Assembly (NCBI GenBank): GCA_965249895.1
Contig: CBDFNC010000005.1
Location: 2,728,001-2,792,000 of the forward strand
DNA: 64,000 nt
Origin: CBDFNC01 sp965249895
GTDB taxonomy: Bacteria > Pseudomonadota > Gammaproteobacteria > Enterobacterales > CBDFNC01
Direction: 5' to 3'
Below, piece by piece: positions 27,979 through 36,412 of this stretch (its first letter is position 1; each line of letters begins with the position of its first letter). Below the pieces are notes generated by a model that was not told where the DNA came from, made no database searches, and was given only the letters and a program-made list of their open reading frames with translations. The position numbers and the translations under genes were made by a program.

Positions 27979-28430
27979 ACCAGGTAACCTCCCACACTCG
28001 CTCTTTGGTGCTTGTCAAATTGGTCGAGGGGGAGCATTAGCCAAATGGGGCCCTTATCTCTGACCCGCATAGTTTGATTGTCCATGGTAAGAGCAAGGAT
28101 AGGGTGATAGGCAAGTATATCGTCACTATTGATGTGTACCTGATACTCATTTAATGCCTCTAAAAGTAGCTGCTTTCCCTGTGCTCCTGACGCCTTTAAT
28201 ACATCAGCCAGCCTTGGCCCTTTATATGTGTGTCGCCGCTCAGTCCAGGGAGTTGACGTGGTGATTTCATATTGCGGCATCTGACGAAGATCGGCCATAG
28301 CATACTCCACCAAATGCGTTGAGTTTGGTGATGGTGAAATCGAAAGTACTATTTGCGCACTAGAATTAGCTGAATAAAAAGCAAAAATAAAATAAAACAA
28401 CACGCTACGAATATAAGACAAAGAGCTCAT
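27945..28430 (-). CDS. Small periplasmic protein resembling a molybdopterin-oxidoreductase domain
   Basis: The 161-residue protein has a signal peptide (residues about 1-25, ending SANSSAQ) and a core with MADLRQMPQYEI, YKGPRLADVLKASGA and DNQTMRVRDKGPIWLMLPLDQ, a pattern seen in short sulfite-oxidase-like (SUOX) domains. The cofactor-binding cysteine region of a full enzyme is absent at this length, so it is more likely a ligand- or signal-binding partner. The gene overlaps the GGDEF-EAL gene by 34 bp, so the two are translated together. Confidence 0.75.
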   Translation of the reverse strand: MSSLSYIRSVLFYFIFAFYSANSSAQIVLSISPSPNSTHLVEYAMADLRQMPQYEITTSTPWTERRHTYKGPRLADVLKASGAQGKQLLLEALNEYQVHINSDDILAYHPILALTMDNQTMRVRDKGPIWLMLPLDQFDKHQRASVGGYLVWQLRRIRVEQ

Positions 28431-28877
28431 CTATTAATCTCTATCTATTACACACCTAACTATAGATAGAGCAACCAACAAGCAAACTCAAGGTTAAGCT
28501 TTAAGGAAATCGAACCGCTAAGCAGTACTTCCAGTAATGATCCTTATTTCAAAAATCCATCACTAGGCACTCTTTGCCCTTTTTCATCCAACTTAACTTA
28601 TGCTGACTAGCGGCATGTCAATTAGCAGGTTTGGCTATCTAAAAAAGTCGCAGAAAGGAGACACTATGCAGGTGTTAACGCTGGACTAAATGCAATTCGA
28701 GAAGATGGGACTTGCGACCTGCTGTCAGGACAATATTCGAAATAAATCGATTCAATTTAAGCCGAAAAAAACCATTTAAAATGGTTCGGCAGGGTAACAA
28801 CTATGGCGCTGAAGTCAACACAGTGTCCACCTCAGCGCTAATCAAATGCCGTAATTAACAGCTTAATACTCAAACAA
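28431..28877. other. Intergenic region, about 450 bp
   Basis: No conserved gene is visible. A strong ribosome site (GAAAGGAG) at 28653-28660 precedes a 7-codon frame (28666-28689), and a second ATG immediately after its stop opens 29 codons (28690-28779). Hairpins lie near 28761-28790 and 28804-28843 and could serve as terminators for glpX, although no convincing T-run follows. Neither short frame has recognisable similarity. Confidence 0.5.
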
Positions 28878-29888
28878 TTAGAGGATAATATCTTTCAATT
28901 GCTGATCTTTACGATCCAAATAATGAGTTGAGTGGATACGGCGAACGGTTCTTGATTTACCGCGGATCAACAAGGTCTCAGTTGTCGCCAGCTTACCATT
29001 TATCTTAACGCCTTCCAGTAAATCACCTTTAGTGATGCCGGTAGCAGAAAAAATTACATTATCGTTTTTCGCCAGCATATCCAGGGTCAGTACTGTTTTT
29101 ACTTCGACGCCAAGCTCAGTACAACGCGCCTCTTCCTGTTCACCAATACGGATATTTTCTTCCGTAGGTTCCTTAACCATAGGGCGAGGTAACAAACGTG
29201 CCTGCATATTGCCATCCAGGGCTCTTACCACAGCCGCTGAAATAACGCCTTCCGGGGCACCGCCGATACAATACAATAAGTCCACTTCACTATCCGGTAC
29301 ACAAGCCAGAATAGAAGCAGCCACATCTCCGTCAGGAATGGCAAAAACCCGCACTCCTAAACCTTGCATCTCTTTAATCGCCTTATCATGACGAGGTTTC
29401 GCCAAGGTAGCACAAGTCAGTTGGTTAAGAGGTTTACCCAAGGCGAAGGCAATAGCCTTCAGGTTTTGCTCAAGGGAGCGGGTAAGATCGATCGCATCCT
29501 TGGCATTCGGACCCACTATCAACTTTTCCATGTACATATCGGGTGCTTTCAGGAAAGAGCCTTTTTCGGCGATGGCAATTACCGCCAGAGCATTGGACTG
29601 TCCCATTGCCGTCATACGGGTGCCTTCAATAGGGTCTACAGCAATATCTACCGCATCACCCGTCTTAGTCCCTACATGTTCACCAATATATAACATGGGT
29701 GCATCGTCGATCTCCCCTTCGCCGATAACGATTTCTCCATCGATATCGATCTGGTTAAGAATATGGCGCATAGCCTCAACCGCCGCACCATCTGCGATAT
29801 TTTTATCACCGCGACCCACCCATTTATAACCAGCCAAAGCCGCCGCTTCGGTAACGCGGGAAAATTCGATTGCTAACTCACGTCTCAT
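28878..29888 (-). CDS. glpX: Fructose-1,6-bisphosphatase class II
   Basis: The 336-residue enzyme hydrolyses fructose-1,6-bisphosphate in gluconeogenesis. It is full length, with AIEFSRVTEAAAL at the N-terminus, GEGEIDDAPMLYIGE (metal site), DPIEGT, and GGAPEGVISAAVVRALDG. It is monocistronic and faces away from msrA. The name GlpX is the family name; no glycerol genes lie nearby. Confidence 0.95.
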   Translation of the reverse strand: MRRELAIEFSRVTEAAALAGYKWVGRGDKNIADGAAVEAMRHILNQIDIDGEIVIGEGEIDDAPMLYIGEHVGTKTGDAVDIAVDPIEGTRMTAMGQSNALAVIAIAEKGSFLKAPDMYMEKLIVGPNAKDAIDLTRSLEQNLKAIAFALGKPLNQLTCATLAKPRHDKAIKEMQGLGVRVFAIPDGDVAASILACVPDSEVDLLYCIGGAPEGVISAAVVRALDGNMQARLLPRPMVKEPTEENIRIGEQEEARCTELGVEVKTVLTLDMLAKNDNVIFSATGITKGDLLEGVKINGKLATTETLLIRGKSRTVRRIHSTHYLDRKDQQLKDIIL

Positions 29889-30061
29889 CTATAACCACTC
29901 CAAGTTGCCGTGGCCGCGAATTCTAACATAAAGCGGCTAAATCTTGTCTTTAATAAATATGGAATACTGGGAATTTTTTACCACTTTCCAATGTCTATTC
30001 TTATGAAATGCTGTAATTTCTTACACCACAGTTATTGTTACCTTTTATGTGAGTCTGTTTT

Positions 30062-30697
30062 ATGTTTAAAAAAGATGAAATGGTGAGTCGCGAAGCCGCC
30101 TTGCCAGGTAGAGACCAGGCCATTTTCACGCCTGTAGCTCATTACGTTAATCATAACAAGTCACACGTATCGGCTCATTTAGAAACGGCTTACTTTGCAA
30201 TGGGCTGCTTCTGGGGAGCAGAACGATTATTCTGGCAACAAACAGGCGTTGTTTACACTGCGGTAGGATATTCAGGAGGATACACGGAGAACCCTACCTA
30301 TGAAGAGGTTTGCACAGGGCTGACCGGGCATACCGAAATGGTACAAGTGATCTTTGATCCCAGTGTTATCAGCTATCAACAGCTCCTCGTGGTCTTTTGG
30401 GAAAAACACAATCCCTCTCAGGGTATGCGTCAGGGCAACGATTCGGGCTCTCAGTATCGTAGCGCCATTTACACCACCAGGCAGCCACAGTTAGAGCAAG
30501 CTGAAAAAAGCGTACAGGTCTATCAAAAAGAGCTTGGAAAAAGTGGTTTGCACGAGGGGATCACTACGGAAGTAAAAGCGCTGGAAAATTTTTATTATGC
30601 CGAAGAATACCACCAGCAATACTTGGGGAAAAACCCTGAGGGGTACTGTGGTTTAGGGGGATCAGGCGTCTGCTTTCCACCCGAAGCACTAACTTAA
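30062..30697 (+). CDS. msrA: Peptide methionine sulfoxide reductase MsrA
   Basis: The 211-residue enzyme reduces methionine-S-sulfoxide in proteins. It has the catalytic GCFWGAER with the active cysteine, the GYSGGYTENPTYEEVCTG stretch, and a resolving cysteine near the C-terminus (NPEGYCGLGGSGVCFP). Length and N-terminal extension match E. coli MsrA. A terminator-like hairpin follows at 30706-30734. Confidence 0.96.
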   Translation: MFKKDEMVSREAALPGRDQAIFTPVAHYVNHNKSHVSAHLETAYFAMGCFWGAERLFWQQTGVVYTAVGYSGGYTENPTYEEVCTGLTGHTEMVQVIFDPSVISYQQLLVVFWEKHNPSQGMRQGNDSGSQYRSAIYTTRQPQLEQAEKSVQVYQKELGKSGLHEGITTEVKALENFYYAEEYHQQYLGKNPEGYCGLGGSGVCFPPEALT

Positions 30698-30705
30698 ACA
30701 AGTAG

Positions 30706-30734
30706 GTACGATGAGTCATCGGGACTTATCGTAC
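30706..30734 (+). terminator. Hairpin after msrA
   Basis: GTACGAT (30706-30712) pairs with ATCGTAC (30728-30734), with further pairing of GAGTC and GGACT inside. Only a short pyrimidine run (TCCCCCTTATTT) follows, so termination may be partial. Confidence 0.5.
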
Positions 30735-30793
30735 TCCCCCTTATTTACCGATTGCTATATTTATAGAACTAACTTCAACTCCCCAGTATTCCA

Positions 30794-31600
30794 ATGTCAT
30801 TATTCAGCGTTCTGTTTTTGCTTATTTTTCCTCACCGTGTAGTCGCCGCTGACTCGACGTATATCGAGATATTAGCTGATAACAGCTACCCGCCTCATTC
30901 TTACTCGGCAGCCGGTAAGGCTGCGGGCCTGTATGCAGATATAGTCAATGCAGTGCTTTCACGTATGCCCGATTACCAGGTTAAAATTATCCCTATACCT
31001 TGGAAAAGAGGCCTTGAGTTGATTAAAGCCGGTGAGTACCTGGCCATTTACCCGCCTTATTATCATGTGAGAAAACGGCCCTATATGTGGCCTTACTCTC
31101 TGCCCTTGTTCGACGAAAAAGTAATCGTTTTGTGTCGCTGGGGGATAGATGTAAACCAGCCAAAGGCAAACTGGCCAGACGATTACCATTTCTTACGGTT
31201 TGGCCTTAATGCAGGATTTTATCTCGGCGGAAACAAGTTTCATCAAGCCGTAAGTGATAAAAACATCACCCTGGAAAGCTTGGGTGGAAACGAACAAAAC
31301 CTGCAAAAATTAATCCGAGGAAGGACAGACTGCTATCTCAACGATGAGCTATCCATTGTCAACACCTTGAAGCAAATGTTGAAGGATAAAGAAATTACCC
31401 AAGAGCAAAGAAACAGACTTAAAAAGGGGCCCGTCATATCCCAGGAAAGCGGTTTTCTGGGATACAGTCGCAAATATTTATTAAAACACAGAGAAAAAGA
31501 ACAGTTTATTGTCGAATTTAATATTCAGCTATATGAGTTAAAACGAACGGGTCAGCTACAAAATATCACCGAAGAACACCTTAATCCCCCAACCAACTAG
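30794..31600 (+). CDS. Periplasmic solute-binding protein, amino-acid ABC (SBP_bac_3) type
   Basis: The 268-residue protein has a signal peptide (MSLFSVLFLLIFPHRVVAA) and the start of a type-II periplasmic binding fold: IEILADNSYPPHSY, GLYADIVNAVLSRMPDY and IPWKRGLELIKAGEYLA. There is no permease or ATPase gene beside it. Such stand-alone proteins in this bacterial group often have sensory or unknown roles. The ligand is unknown. Confidence 0.82.
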   Translation: MSLFSVLFLLIFPHRVVAADSTYIEILADNSYPPHSYSAAGKAAGLYADIVNAVLSRMPDYQVKIIPIPWKRGLELIKAGEYLAIYPPYYHVRKRPYMWPYSLPLFDEKVIVLCRWGIDVNQPKANWPDDYHFLRFGLNAGFYLGGNKFHQAVSDKNITLESLGGNEQNLQKLIRGRTDCYLNDELSIVNTLKQMLKDKEITQEQRNRLKKGPVISQESGFLGYSRKYLLKHREKEQFIVEFNIQLYELKRTGQLQNITEEHLNPPTN

Positions 31601-31673
31601 ATACCATTACTCCTGACAGATTTTGTCACCCATTTATGTTTTACTGAGCGAAACAGAGATGGAGTTTTAACCT

Positions 31674-32753
31674 ATGGCCGAACCGCTAAAAAATAGTTAT
31701 AACCAGAAATTTGTATCTAGGCTTGCCGAGATAACCACACAGTATAAGCCTGACTTTCCCAAGCAAGCCTTTATCGACTCAGCATTAGACGAGCAATGGC
31801 CTGAACTCGAGTTAAAAGACCGCATGAAGAAGCTGGCTCGCACGCTTTTTGAAAAACTGGACCTCACCTATATTGAAGCGCTAAGTGTTCTTAAACCCAT
31901 CAGCGCCGAGTTTGGTGGTTTTGAAGCCATGTTATTTCCTGAAATTGTAGAGCAGCAAGGCCTGAACCATTGGCAAGAGTCCATGGATGCCCTGTCCCAT
32001 TTCACCTGTTTTTCCAGTTCTGAGTTTGCCGTCCGGCCTTTTATTCAACAAGATCCGCAGAGAATGATGGTCGCCATGCTGGACTGGTCAAAACATAGTA
32101 ATGAACATATAAGGCGATTAGCCAGCGAAGGTTGTCGTCCGCGGTTGCCCTGGGCCATGGCTTTACCCGAATTTAAACAGGATCCTCAATTGATTTTACC
32201 TATCTTAGATCAGCTCAAACAGGATCCTAGTTTATATGTACGACGAAGTGTGGCCAACAATATCAATGACATCAGTAAAGACAATCCCTCCATAGTCAAA
32301 CAACTCGCTCAGTCCTGGTTAGGCCGTAATTCTCAAACCAATTGGATCGTTAAACATGGCTGCCGCACTTTACTTAAACAAGGTGACCCACAGGTTTTGT
32401 CTCTGTTCGGTTATAACCCGGCGGACCATATTCGGGTCACCGCATTTCAGAGCCAACAAGACAATTACCGGATTGGTGAGACACTGCTGCTGGATATTCA
32501 GATTGATGCCAAACAAAAGCTGGGCCAACTAAGGCTTGAGTATTTAGTTCACTATGTAAAAGCCAACGGTAAAACTCAGAGCAAAATCTTCAAGCTTGCG
32601 GAAGGATCTTATTCTGAAAAAACCAAGTCTTTTCTGAAAAAACACAGTTTAAGGCAAATGAGCACACGTAAACACTATCCCGGAGAACACAGAGTCGAGT
32701 TGGTAGTAAATGGTCAAGCTGTGCAAGCGACCTCTTTCCTTTTACATGGTTAA
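31674..32753 (+). CDS. alkC: AlkC-like DNA alkylation-repair glycosylase
   Basis: The 359-residue protein has a HEAT-like helical repeat body (to about residue 240), with HIRRLASEGCRPRLPWAMALPEF (two motifs, RRLASEGCRPRLPW and AMALPEF) characteristic of the AlkC group, SLYVRRSVANNINDISKD in a repeat, and NWIVKHGCRTLLKQGDP. The last 120 residues are beta-rich and would be the Ig-like domain found in longer AlkC proteins. These enzymes excise 3-methyladenine from DNA. The neighbouring genes give no repair context. Confidence 0.82.
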   Translation: MAEPLKNSYNQKFVSRLAEITTQYKPDFPKQAFIDSALDEQWPELELKDRMKKLARTLFEKLDLTYIEALSVLKPISAEFGGFEAMLFPEIVEQQGLNHWQESMDALSHFTCFSSSEFAVRPFIQQDPQRMMVAMLDWSKHSNEHIRRLASEGCRPRLPWAMALPEFKQDPQLILPILDQLKQDPSLYVRRSVANNINDISKDNPSIVKQLAQSWLGRNSQTNWIVKHGCRTLLKQGDPQVLSLFGYNPADHIRVTAFQSQQDNYRIGETLLLDIQIDAKQKLGQLRLEYLVHYVKANGKTQSKIFKLAEGSYSEKTKSFLKKHSLRQMSTRKHYPGEHRVELVVNGQAVQATSFLLHG

Positions 32754-32794
32754 CCGGTTATGCCAGTATAAGTTCCACACTAAGGAGTAAACCC

Positions 32795-33037
32795 TTGACT
32801 ACATTACATCAACCAGAGCAAAACCGTTTTGTTATCCAATATCAGGACTACCAAGCTGTGCTGGAATATCGGTTTAGCTCTGAGCATACCATCGACTTTA
32901 GTTCCACCTTTGTACCAGCTGAATTAAGAGGCAAAGGTTTAGCGGAGAAACTGGTTCGATCCGGGTTAAGCTGGGCTAAGGAGCAGGATTATCACATTGA
33001 AGCCTCCTGCTGGTATGTACAAAAGTTTCTGAGATAA
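32795..33037 (+). CDS. Small GNAT N-acetyltransferase-like protein (YjdJ type)
   Basis: The 80-residue protein has the compact GNAT core: FSSTFVPAELRGKGLAEKLVRSGLSWA (read as TFVPAELRGKGLAEKLV, the acetyl-CoA loop RGKGLA) and ASCWYVQKFL, like COG2388 proteins. It starts with TTG, supported by AAGGAG seven bases upstream. Most relatives run about ten residues further at the C-terminus, so it may be slightly trimmed. The substrate is unknown. Confidence 0.85.
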   Translation: MTTLHQPEQNRFVIQYQDYQAVLEYRFSSEHTIDFSSTFVPAELRGKGLAEKLVRSGLSWAKEQDYHIEASCWYVQKFLR

Positions 33038-33062
33038 GGCGCCAATGCTAGCGCCTATTTAT

Positions 33063-33920
33063 CTATAAACGTTTAATCAACACAGAAGTATCGCTGCGAC
33101 CCTCACCCTTATCCTGTAGCTCTGCATAATAACTATCCACCAGCTCGGTAACAGGTAATTGGCTGCCATTCTTTTTAGCTTCTGCTAAACAAAAGCCAAG
33201 ATCTTTACGCATCCAGTCAATGGCAAAACCAAAATCAAATTTCCCTTCCGCCATCGTTAATGCTCGATTATCCAGCTGCCAGGATTGCGCGGCGCCACCT
33301 CCGATCACATCAACAAGTTGTTCAACATCCAGACCTGCATTTTGGGCAAATTTAATCCCTTCCGATAATCCTTGCAGCAAACCCGCAATACAGATCTGAT
33401 TCACCATTTTGCACCTTTGCCCGGCACCCACTGGCCCTAGTAAAGTTACATTTTTTCCGTATACAGATAAAACAGTCTCAACTTGCTCAAACGCGGCTGA
33501 TTCCCCCCCCAGCATTATGGTTAGAGCTGCATTCTCTGCCCCCGCCTGACCACCTGAAACCGGAGCATCCAAAAACATGACCTGTTGCTGTTTGGCTTTG
33601 CTGGCAATTTCTTCCGCCAATTCTGCCGACGTTGTAGTATGGTCCACCAGCAAGGCCCCCGCTTTTGCGCCTGCTAACACACCAGAGTCCCCATAAACCA
33701 CACTTCGCACATCATCATCGTTGCCAACACAAACCAAGATAATATCTGCATCTAGCGCCGCTTCCGCCGGAGTCAACGCCATTGAGCCGCCATATTCATT
33801 AACCCAAAGCGAAGCTTTCTCACTGGTACGGTTATAAACGCAGACTCCATGGCCGGCCTTTTGCAGATGCCCAGCCATTGGAAAACCCATCACCCCTAAA
33901 CCGATAAACGCCAGCTTCAT
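33063..33920 (-). CDS. Beta-hydroxyacid dehydrogenase (3-hydroxyisobutyrate/tartronate-semialdehyde type)
   Basis: The 285-residue protein has an NAD-binding GLGVMGFPMAGHL, a substrate motif DAPVSGGQAGAENAALTIM, and KMVNQ with the catalytic lysine. The family reduces or oxidises small beta-hydroxyacids; this member's exact substrate is not clear. It faces a MocR regulator across a short region with a perfect palindrome, so it is probably the target of that regulator. Confidence 0.9.
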   Translation of the reverse strand: MKLAFIGLGVMGFPMAGHLQKAGHGVCVYNRTSEKASLWVNEYGGSMALTPAEAALDADIILVCVGNDDDVRSVVYGDSGVLAGAKAGALLVDHTTTSAELAEEIASKAKQQQVMFLDAPVSGGQAGAENAALTIMLGGESAAFEQVETVLSVYGKNVTLLGPVGAGQRCKMVNQICIAGLLQGLSEGIKFAQNAGLDVEQLVDVIGGGAAQSWQLDNRALTMAEGKFDFGFAIDWMRKDLGFCLAEAKKNGSQLPVTELVDSYYAELQDKGEGRSDTSVLIKRL

Positions 33921-34013
33921 ATGTCACTCCTTGGTATCCGCTATTTGGTAGAACAATCTCAGTTGTTTGTTACTATATCTGCTTAGATACTACCCGGTAA
34001 GACAAAAATGAGT

Positions 34014-34029
34014 AAATATGGCCATATTT
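34014..34029. promoter_or_regulatory. Perfect 16-bp palindrome, probable MocR operator
   Basis: AAATATGGCCATATTT is an exact inverted repeat 29 bp before the MocR start and about 95 bp from the divergent dehydrogenase start. Its place between divergent genes suggests an operator for the MocR protein; this is inference. Confidence 0.7.
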
Positions 34030-34057
34030 GGTAATACAATCAGGTCCTTTGTTTTAT

Positions 34058-35443
34058 ATGAGTGAATGGACCCCAGGCTTCAATACCCCTGCCAGCGAAA
34101 AAGTAAAAATAGGCTATAAACAACTGACGGAGCAGATAGGCTGCGAAATTAGTGCTGGTATCTTGCCGCCAGGATTTAAAATGCCCACAGTCAGAGCGCT
34201 GGCAAGATCCCTGACTATCACCCCCACCACAGTATCCAGGGCCTACAAACTAGCCGAACAGCAAGGTTTATTAATCGGCCGCGTTGGTAAAGGCACCTTT
34301 GTCACGGGCGCCGAAAACCTCAGTGCTGTGATCCAACCGGGTCAGACACAGTGCAACCTGTCCATCATTCAACCTAATGTGGAATTAGCGCAAACCGAGC
34401 TTAACCGGGCAATAACGGCCATGGCTAAACATCAGCTCAACGCCCAACTGTTAAGCTACCCGGACGAAAATTCGCTGGAGCCCTATAAACACACGGCTTT
34501 ACTTTGGTTACAGCAGCAGGGAATCGAGGCGAACACCCCGGCCAAACTAAACTTTGCCCATGGCGCACAACACGTCTTAAAGGTATTGATCAGCATCCTC
34601 AGCTCTGCCCTGGAAAAAATTGCCGTTGAACAACTGACCTACCCAGGCATTCCGGCCATTTGTCGTATGCTGGACAGGAAGATGGTCAGCATTGCCATGG
34701 ATGAGTTTGGTGTGATACCACAAGCGCTTGAGCAAGCCTGCAACCAGGACCCAAGTATCAAGGTATTGGTCCTGGTTGCTTCCTATCAGAATCCCACTGC
34801 AGCCATAATGCCATTTAATCGACGGCAGGAGCTTATTCAGGTCGCGCGGAAACACCGCCTTTGGATCATCGATGATGATATTTACGGTTTCTTAAATAAA
34901 AACCAGGTGCCCAGCCTGTCGAGTATTGCTCCGGATATCTGCTTTTACATTTCCAGCCTGTCCAAATGTTTATTTCCCGGATTGAGAGTGGGCTACATTT
35001 ATGGTCCGGAACAAAAAAGTGAACTCATCGCATCCTATATCAGGACCAGTATTTGGATGTGCTCCCCCCTATCCCTGGAGCTGGCCGACTATTTAATTTC
35101 GTCTGGTGATGCGAAAACCATCTTGGGTAAACAAATGGCGGAAGCCGGCGTCAGACAAAAACTCACCCGACAGATACTCGGTGAATTTGAACTGATAAGC
35201 CAGCTCAGGAGTTATCATGTCTGGTTAAAATTGCCGGAGCCCTGGGGAGCAGATAGTTTTACTCAGGAGGCGAAAAAACTCGGGGTATTAGTAAGCAGCG
35301 CCAGCTATTTTAGTACCCAAAGGGGTTGGGTTCCACCAGCAATACGCCTTTCCATTATGGCGCCAAAAAACCGGGAACAACTCGAGCAAGGGTTAATTAA
35401 GTTAAAAATTTTACTCCGCACTCCTGTATTACCCGAGTTTTAA
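34058..35443 (+). CDS. MocR-type GntR regulator with aminotransferase-like domain
   Basis: The 461-residue protein (start at 34058, MSEWTPGFNTP; a TTG at 34028 is in frame but lies in the palindrome) has a GntR winged helix (about 15-85, GFKMPTVRALARSLTITPTT then VSRAYKLAEQQGL) and a type-I PLP-fold domain with the PLP lysine in SSLSKCLFPGLRVGY. Such regulators bind PLP or an amino-compound and usually control an adjacent divergent gene, here the beta-hydroxyacid dehydrogenase. Confidence 0.93.
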   Translation: MSEWTPGFNTPASEKVKIGYKQLTEQIGCEISAGILPPGFKMPTVRALARSLTITPTTVSRAYKLAEQQGLLIGRVGKGTFVTGAENLSAVIQPGQTQCNLSIIQPNVELAQTELNRAITAMAKHQLNAQLLSYPDENSLEPYKHTALLWLQQQGIEANTPAKLNFAHGAQHVLKVLISILSSALEKIAVEQLTYPGIPAICRMLDRKMVSIAMDEFGVIPQALEQACNQDPSIKVLVLVASYQNPTAAIMPFNRRQELIQVARKHRLWIIDDDIYGFLNKNQVPSLSSIAPDICFYISSLSKCLFPGLRVGYIYGPEQKSELIASYIRTSIWMCSPLSLELADYLISSGDAKTILGKQMAEAGVRQKLTRQILGEFELISQLRSYHVWLKLPEPWGADSFTQEAKKLGVLVSSASYFSTQRGWVPPAIRLSIMAPKNREQLEQGLIKLKILLRTPVLPEF

Positions 35444-35498
35444 CACCTCAGTATTTTGTTGGCACGATTAGCCGATAGATCTAATCATACCAAGCAGG

Positions 35499-36296
35499 TT
35501 ACTCACTATTAGTACTTTCGAATATCTTGTCTGCGGAAGCCGCAACAAACCCAGTGTACAATTCACCATTTGGCAAAGGGTGCCGGCGGGCAAACTCATA
35601 AAAACACGAAGCGATGTCAAATTCGCCATCATCAAAGGTCACTCTGACCTTATCTGCCATAGTTGAAGACTGCTCCAGACACACCTCGGCGGAGCCCTTA
35701 ATTTCCCCCCCCGACGTATTCAGGATATAACCCGCAGCTTTAAGGGCTTCATTCACCTGCTCCAATGTATCGTACTGAGTCAGTCGATTCACATTTACCG
35801 TAAAGTGGTTGGCCCGATAACCAAATGCCGCCATCCAGCCCGCATATTCACTTTCGGCAATTAACTTCTGGTATAACCCGTAATCACAAGCCCAGGGACG
35901 GCCGGCAGTCACTATGGCATCACCCGATAACAGGTCTTTGTCCACCTGCGCTACCATGTTTTTTATTTCGTTCTGTACGTCATCAGAAAACGCGTCCACC
36001 AGCAATTCACTGATAAACACCTTAGGGGCGTCCGGATCCGGGTGCTCGAAATGTTTGGCGTTAAGCTTTTTCTGTTTAAATTCGTACTGCCCTTTTTCCT
36101 CATAACCAAGCTCAAGAAAAGGCTTAGCCAAAACAGCTAAGCCCACTTCAGGTAAATTAAAAGTTCTTAAGGCAATATGATCGTTAATTATCTCATCATC
36201 TGCCGCCAGCAATTGATGGATCTTCTGTGCACTTGGGGTTACTGCCAAATATTGGTCCCACAATTTGTCAAATAACAGAGCTACATTTTTGTTCAT
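35499..36296 (-). CDS. DUF1338 protein (2-oxoadipate dioxygenase-like fold)
   Basis: The 265-residue protein has the DUF1338 opening (FDKLWDQYLAVTPSAQKIHQLL, given as DKLWDQYLAVTPSAQKI), DHIALRTFN, the metal-ligand area ANHFTVNVNRL, and PLPNGELYTGFVAASADKIFEST at the end (as EFARRHPLP then YTGFVAASADKIF). Larger family members are iron-dependent 2-oxoadipate dioxygenases of lysine catabolism. It follows astD on the same strand with a terminator between them, a linkage common in this group of bacteria. The reaction is unknown, but a role in amino-acid breakdown is likely. Confidence 0.85.
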   Translation of the reverse strand: MNKNVALLFDKLWDQYLAVTPSAQKIHQLLAADDEIINDHIALRTFNLPEVGLAVLAKPFLELGYEEKGQYEFKQKKLNAKHFEHPDPDAPKVFISELLVDAFSDDVQNEIKNMVAQVDKDLLSGDAIVTAGRPWACDYGLYQKLIAESEYAGWMAAFGYRANHFTVNVNRLTQYDTLEQVNEALKAAGYILNTSGGEIKGSAEVCLEQSSTMADKVRVTFDDGEFDIASCFYEFARRHPLPNGELYTGFVAASADKIFESTNSE

Positions 36297-36387
36297 CTAT
36301 CCCTCACTTGAGTGTTTCCTGAGCGCCCCTAGATTATTCTTATATAGGGTACAGAGTGCACAGACTAGTTATAAAAAAGGCAAAAAA

Positions 36388-36410
36388 AAAGCAGCCCATG
36401 GGGCTGCTTT
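36388..36410 (-). terminator. Rho-independent terminator after astD
   Basis: AAAGCAGCCC and GGGCTGCTTT form a perfect 10-bp stem with an ATG loop, followed on the minus strand by a run of T. It starts two bases past the astD stop. Confidence 0.9.
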
Positions 36411-36412
36411 AC

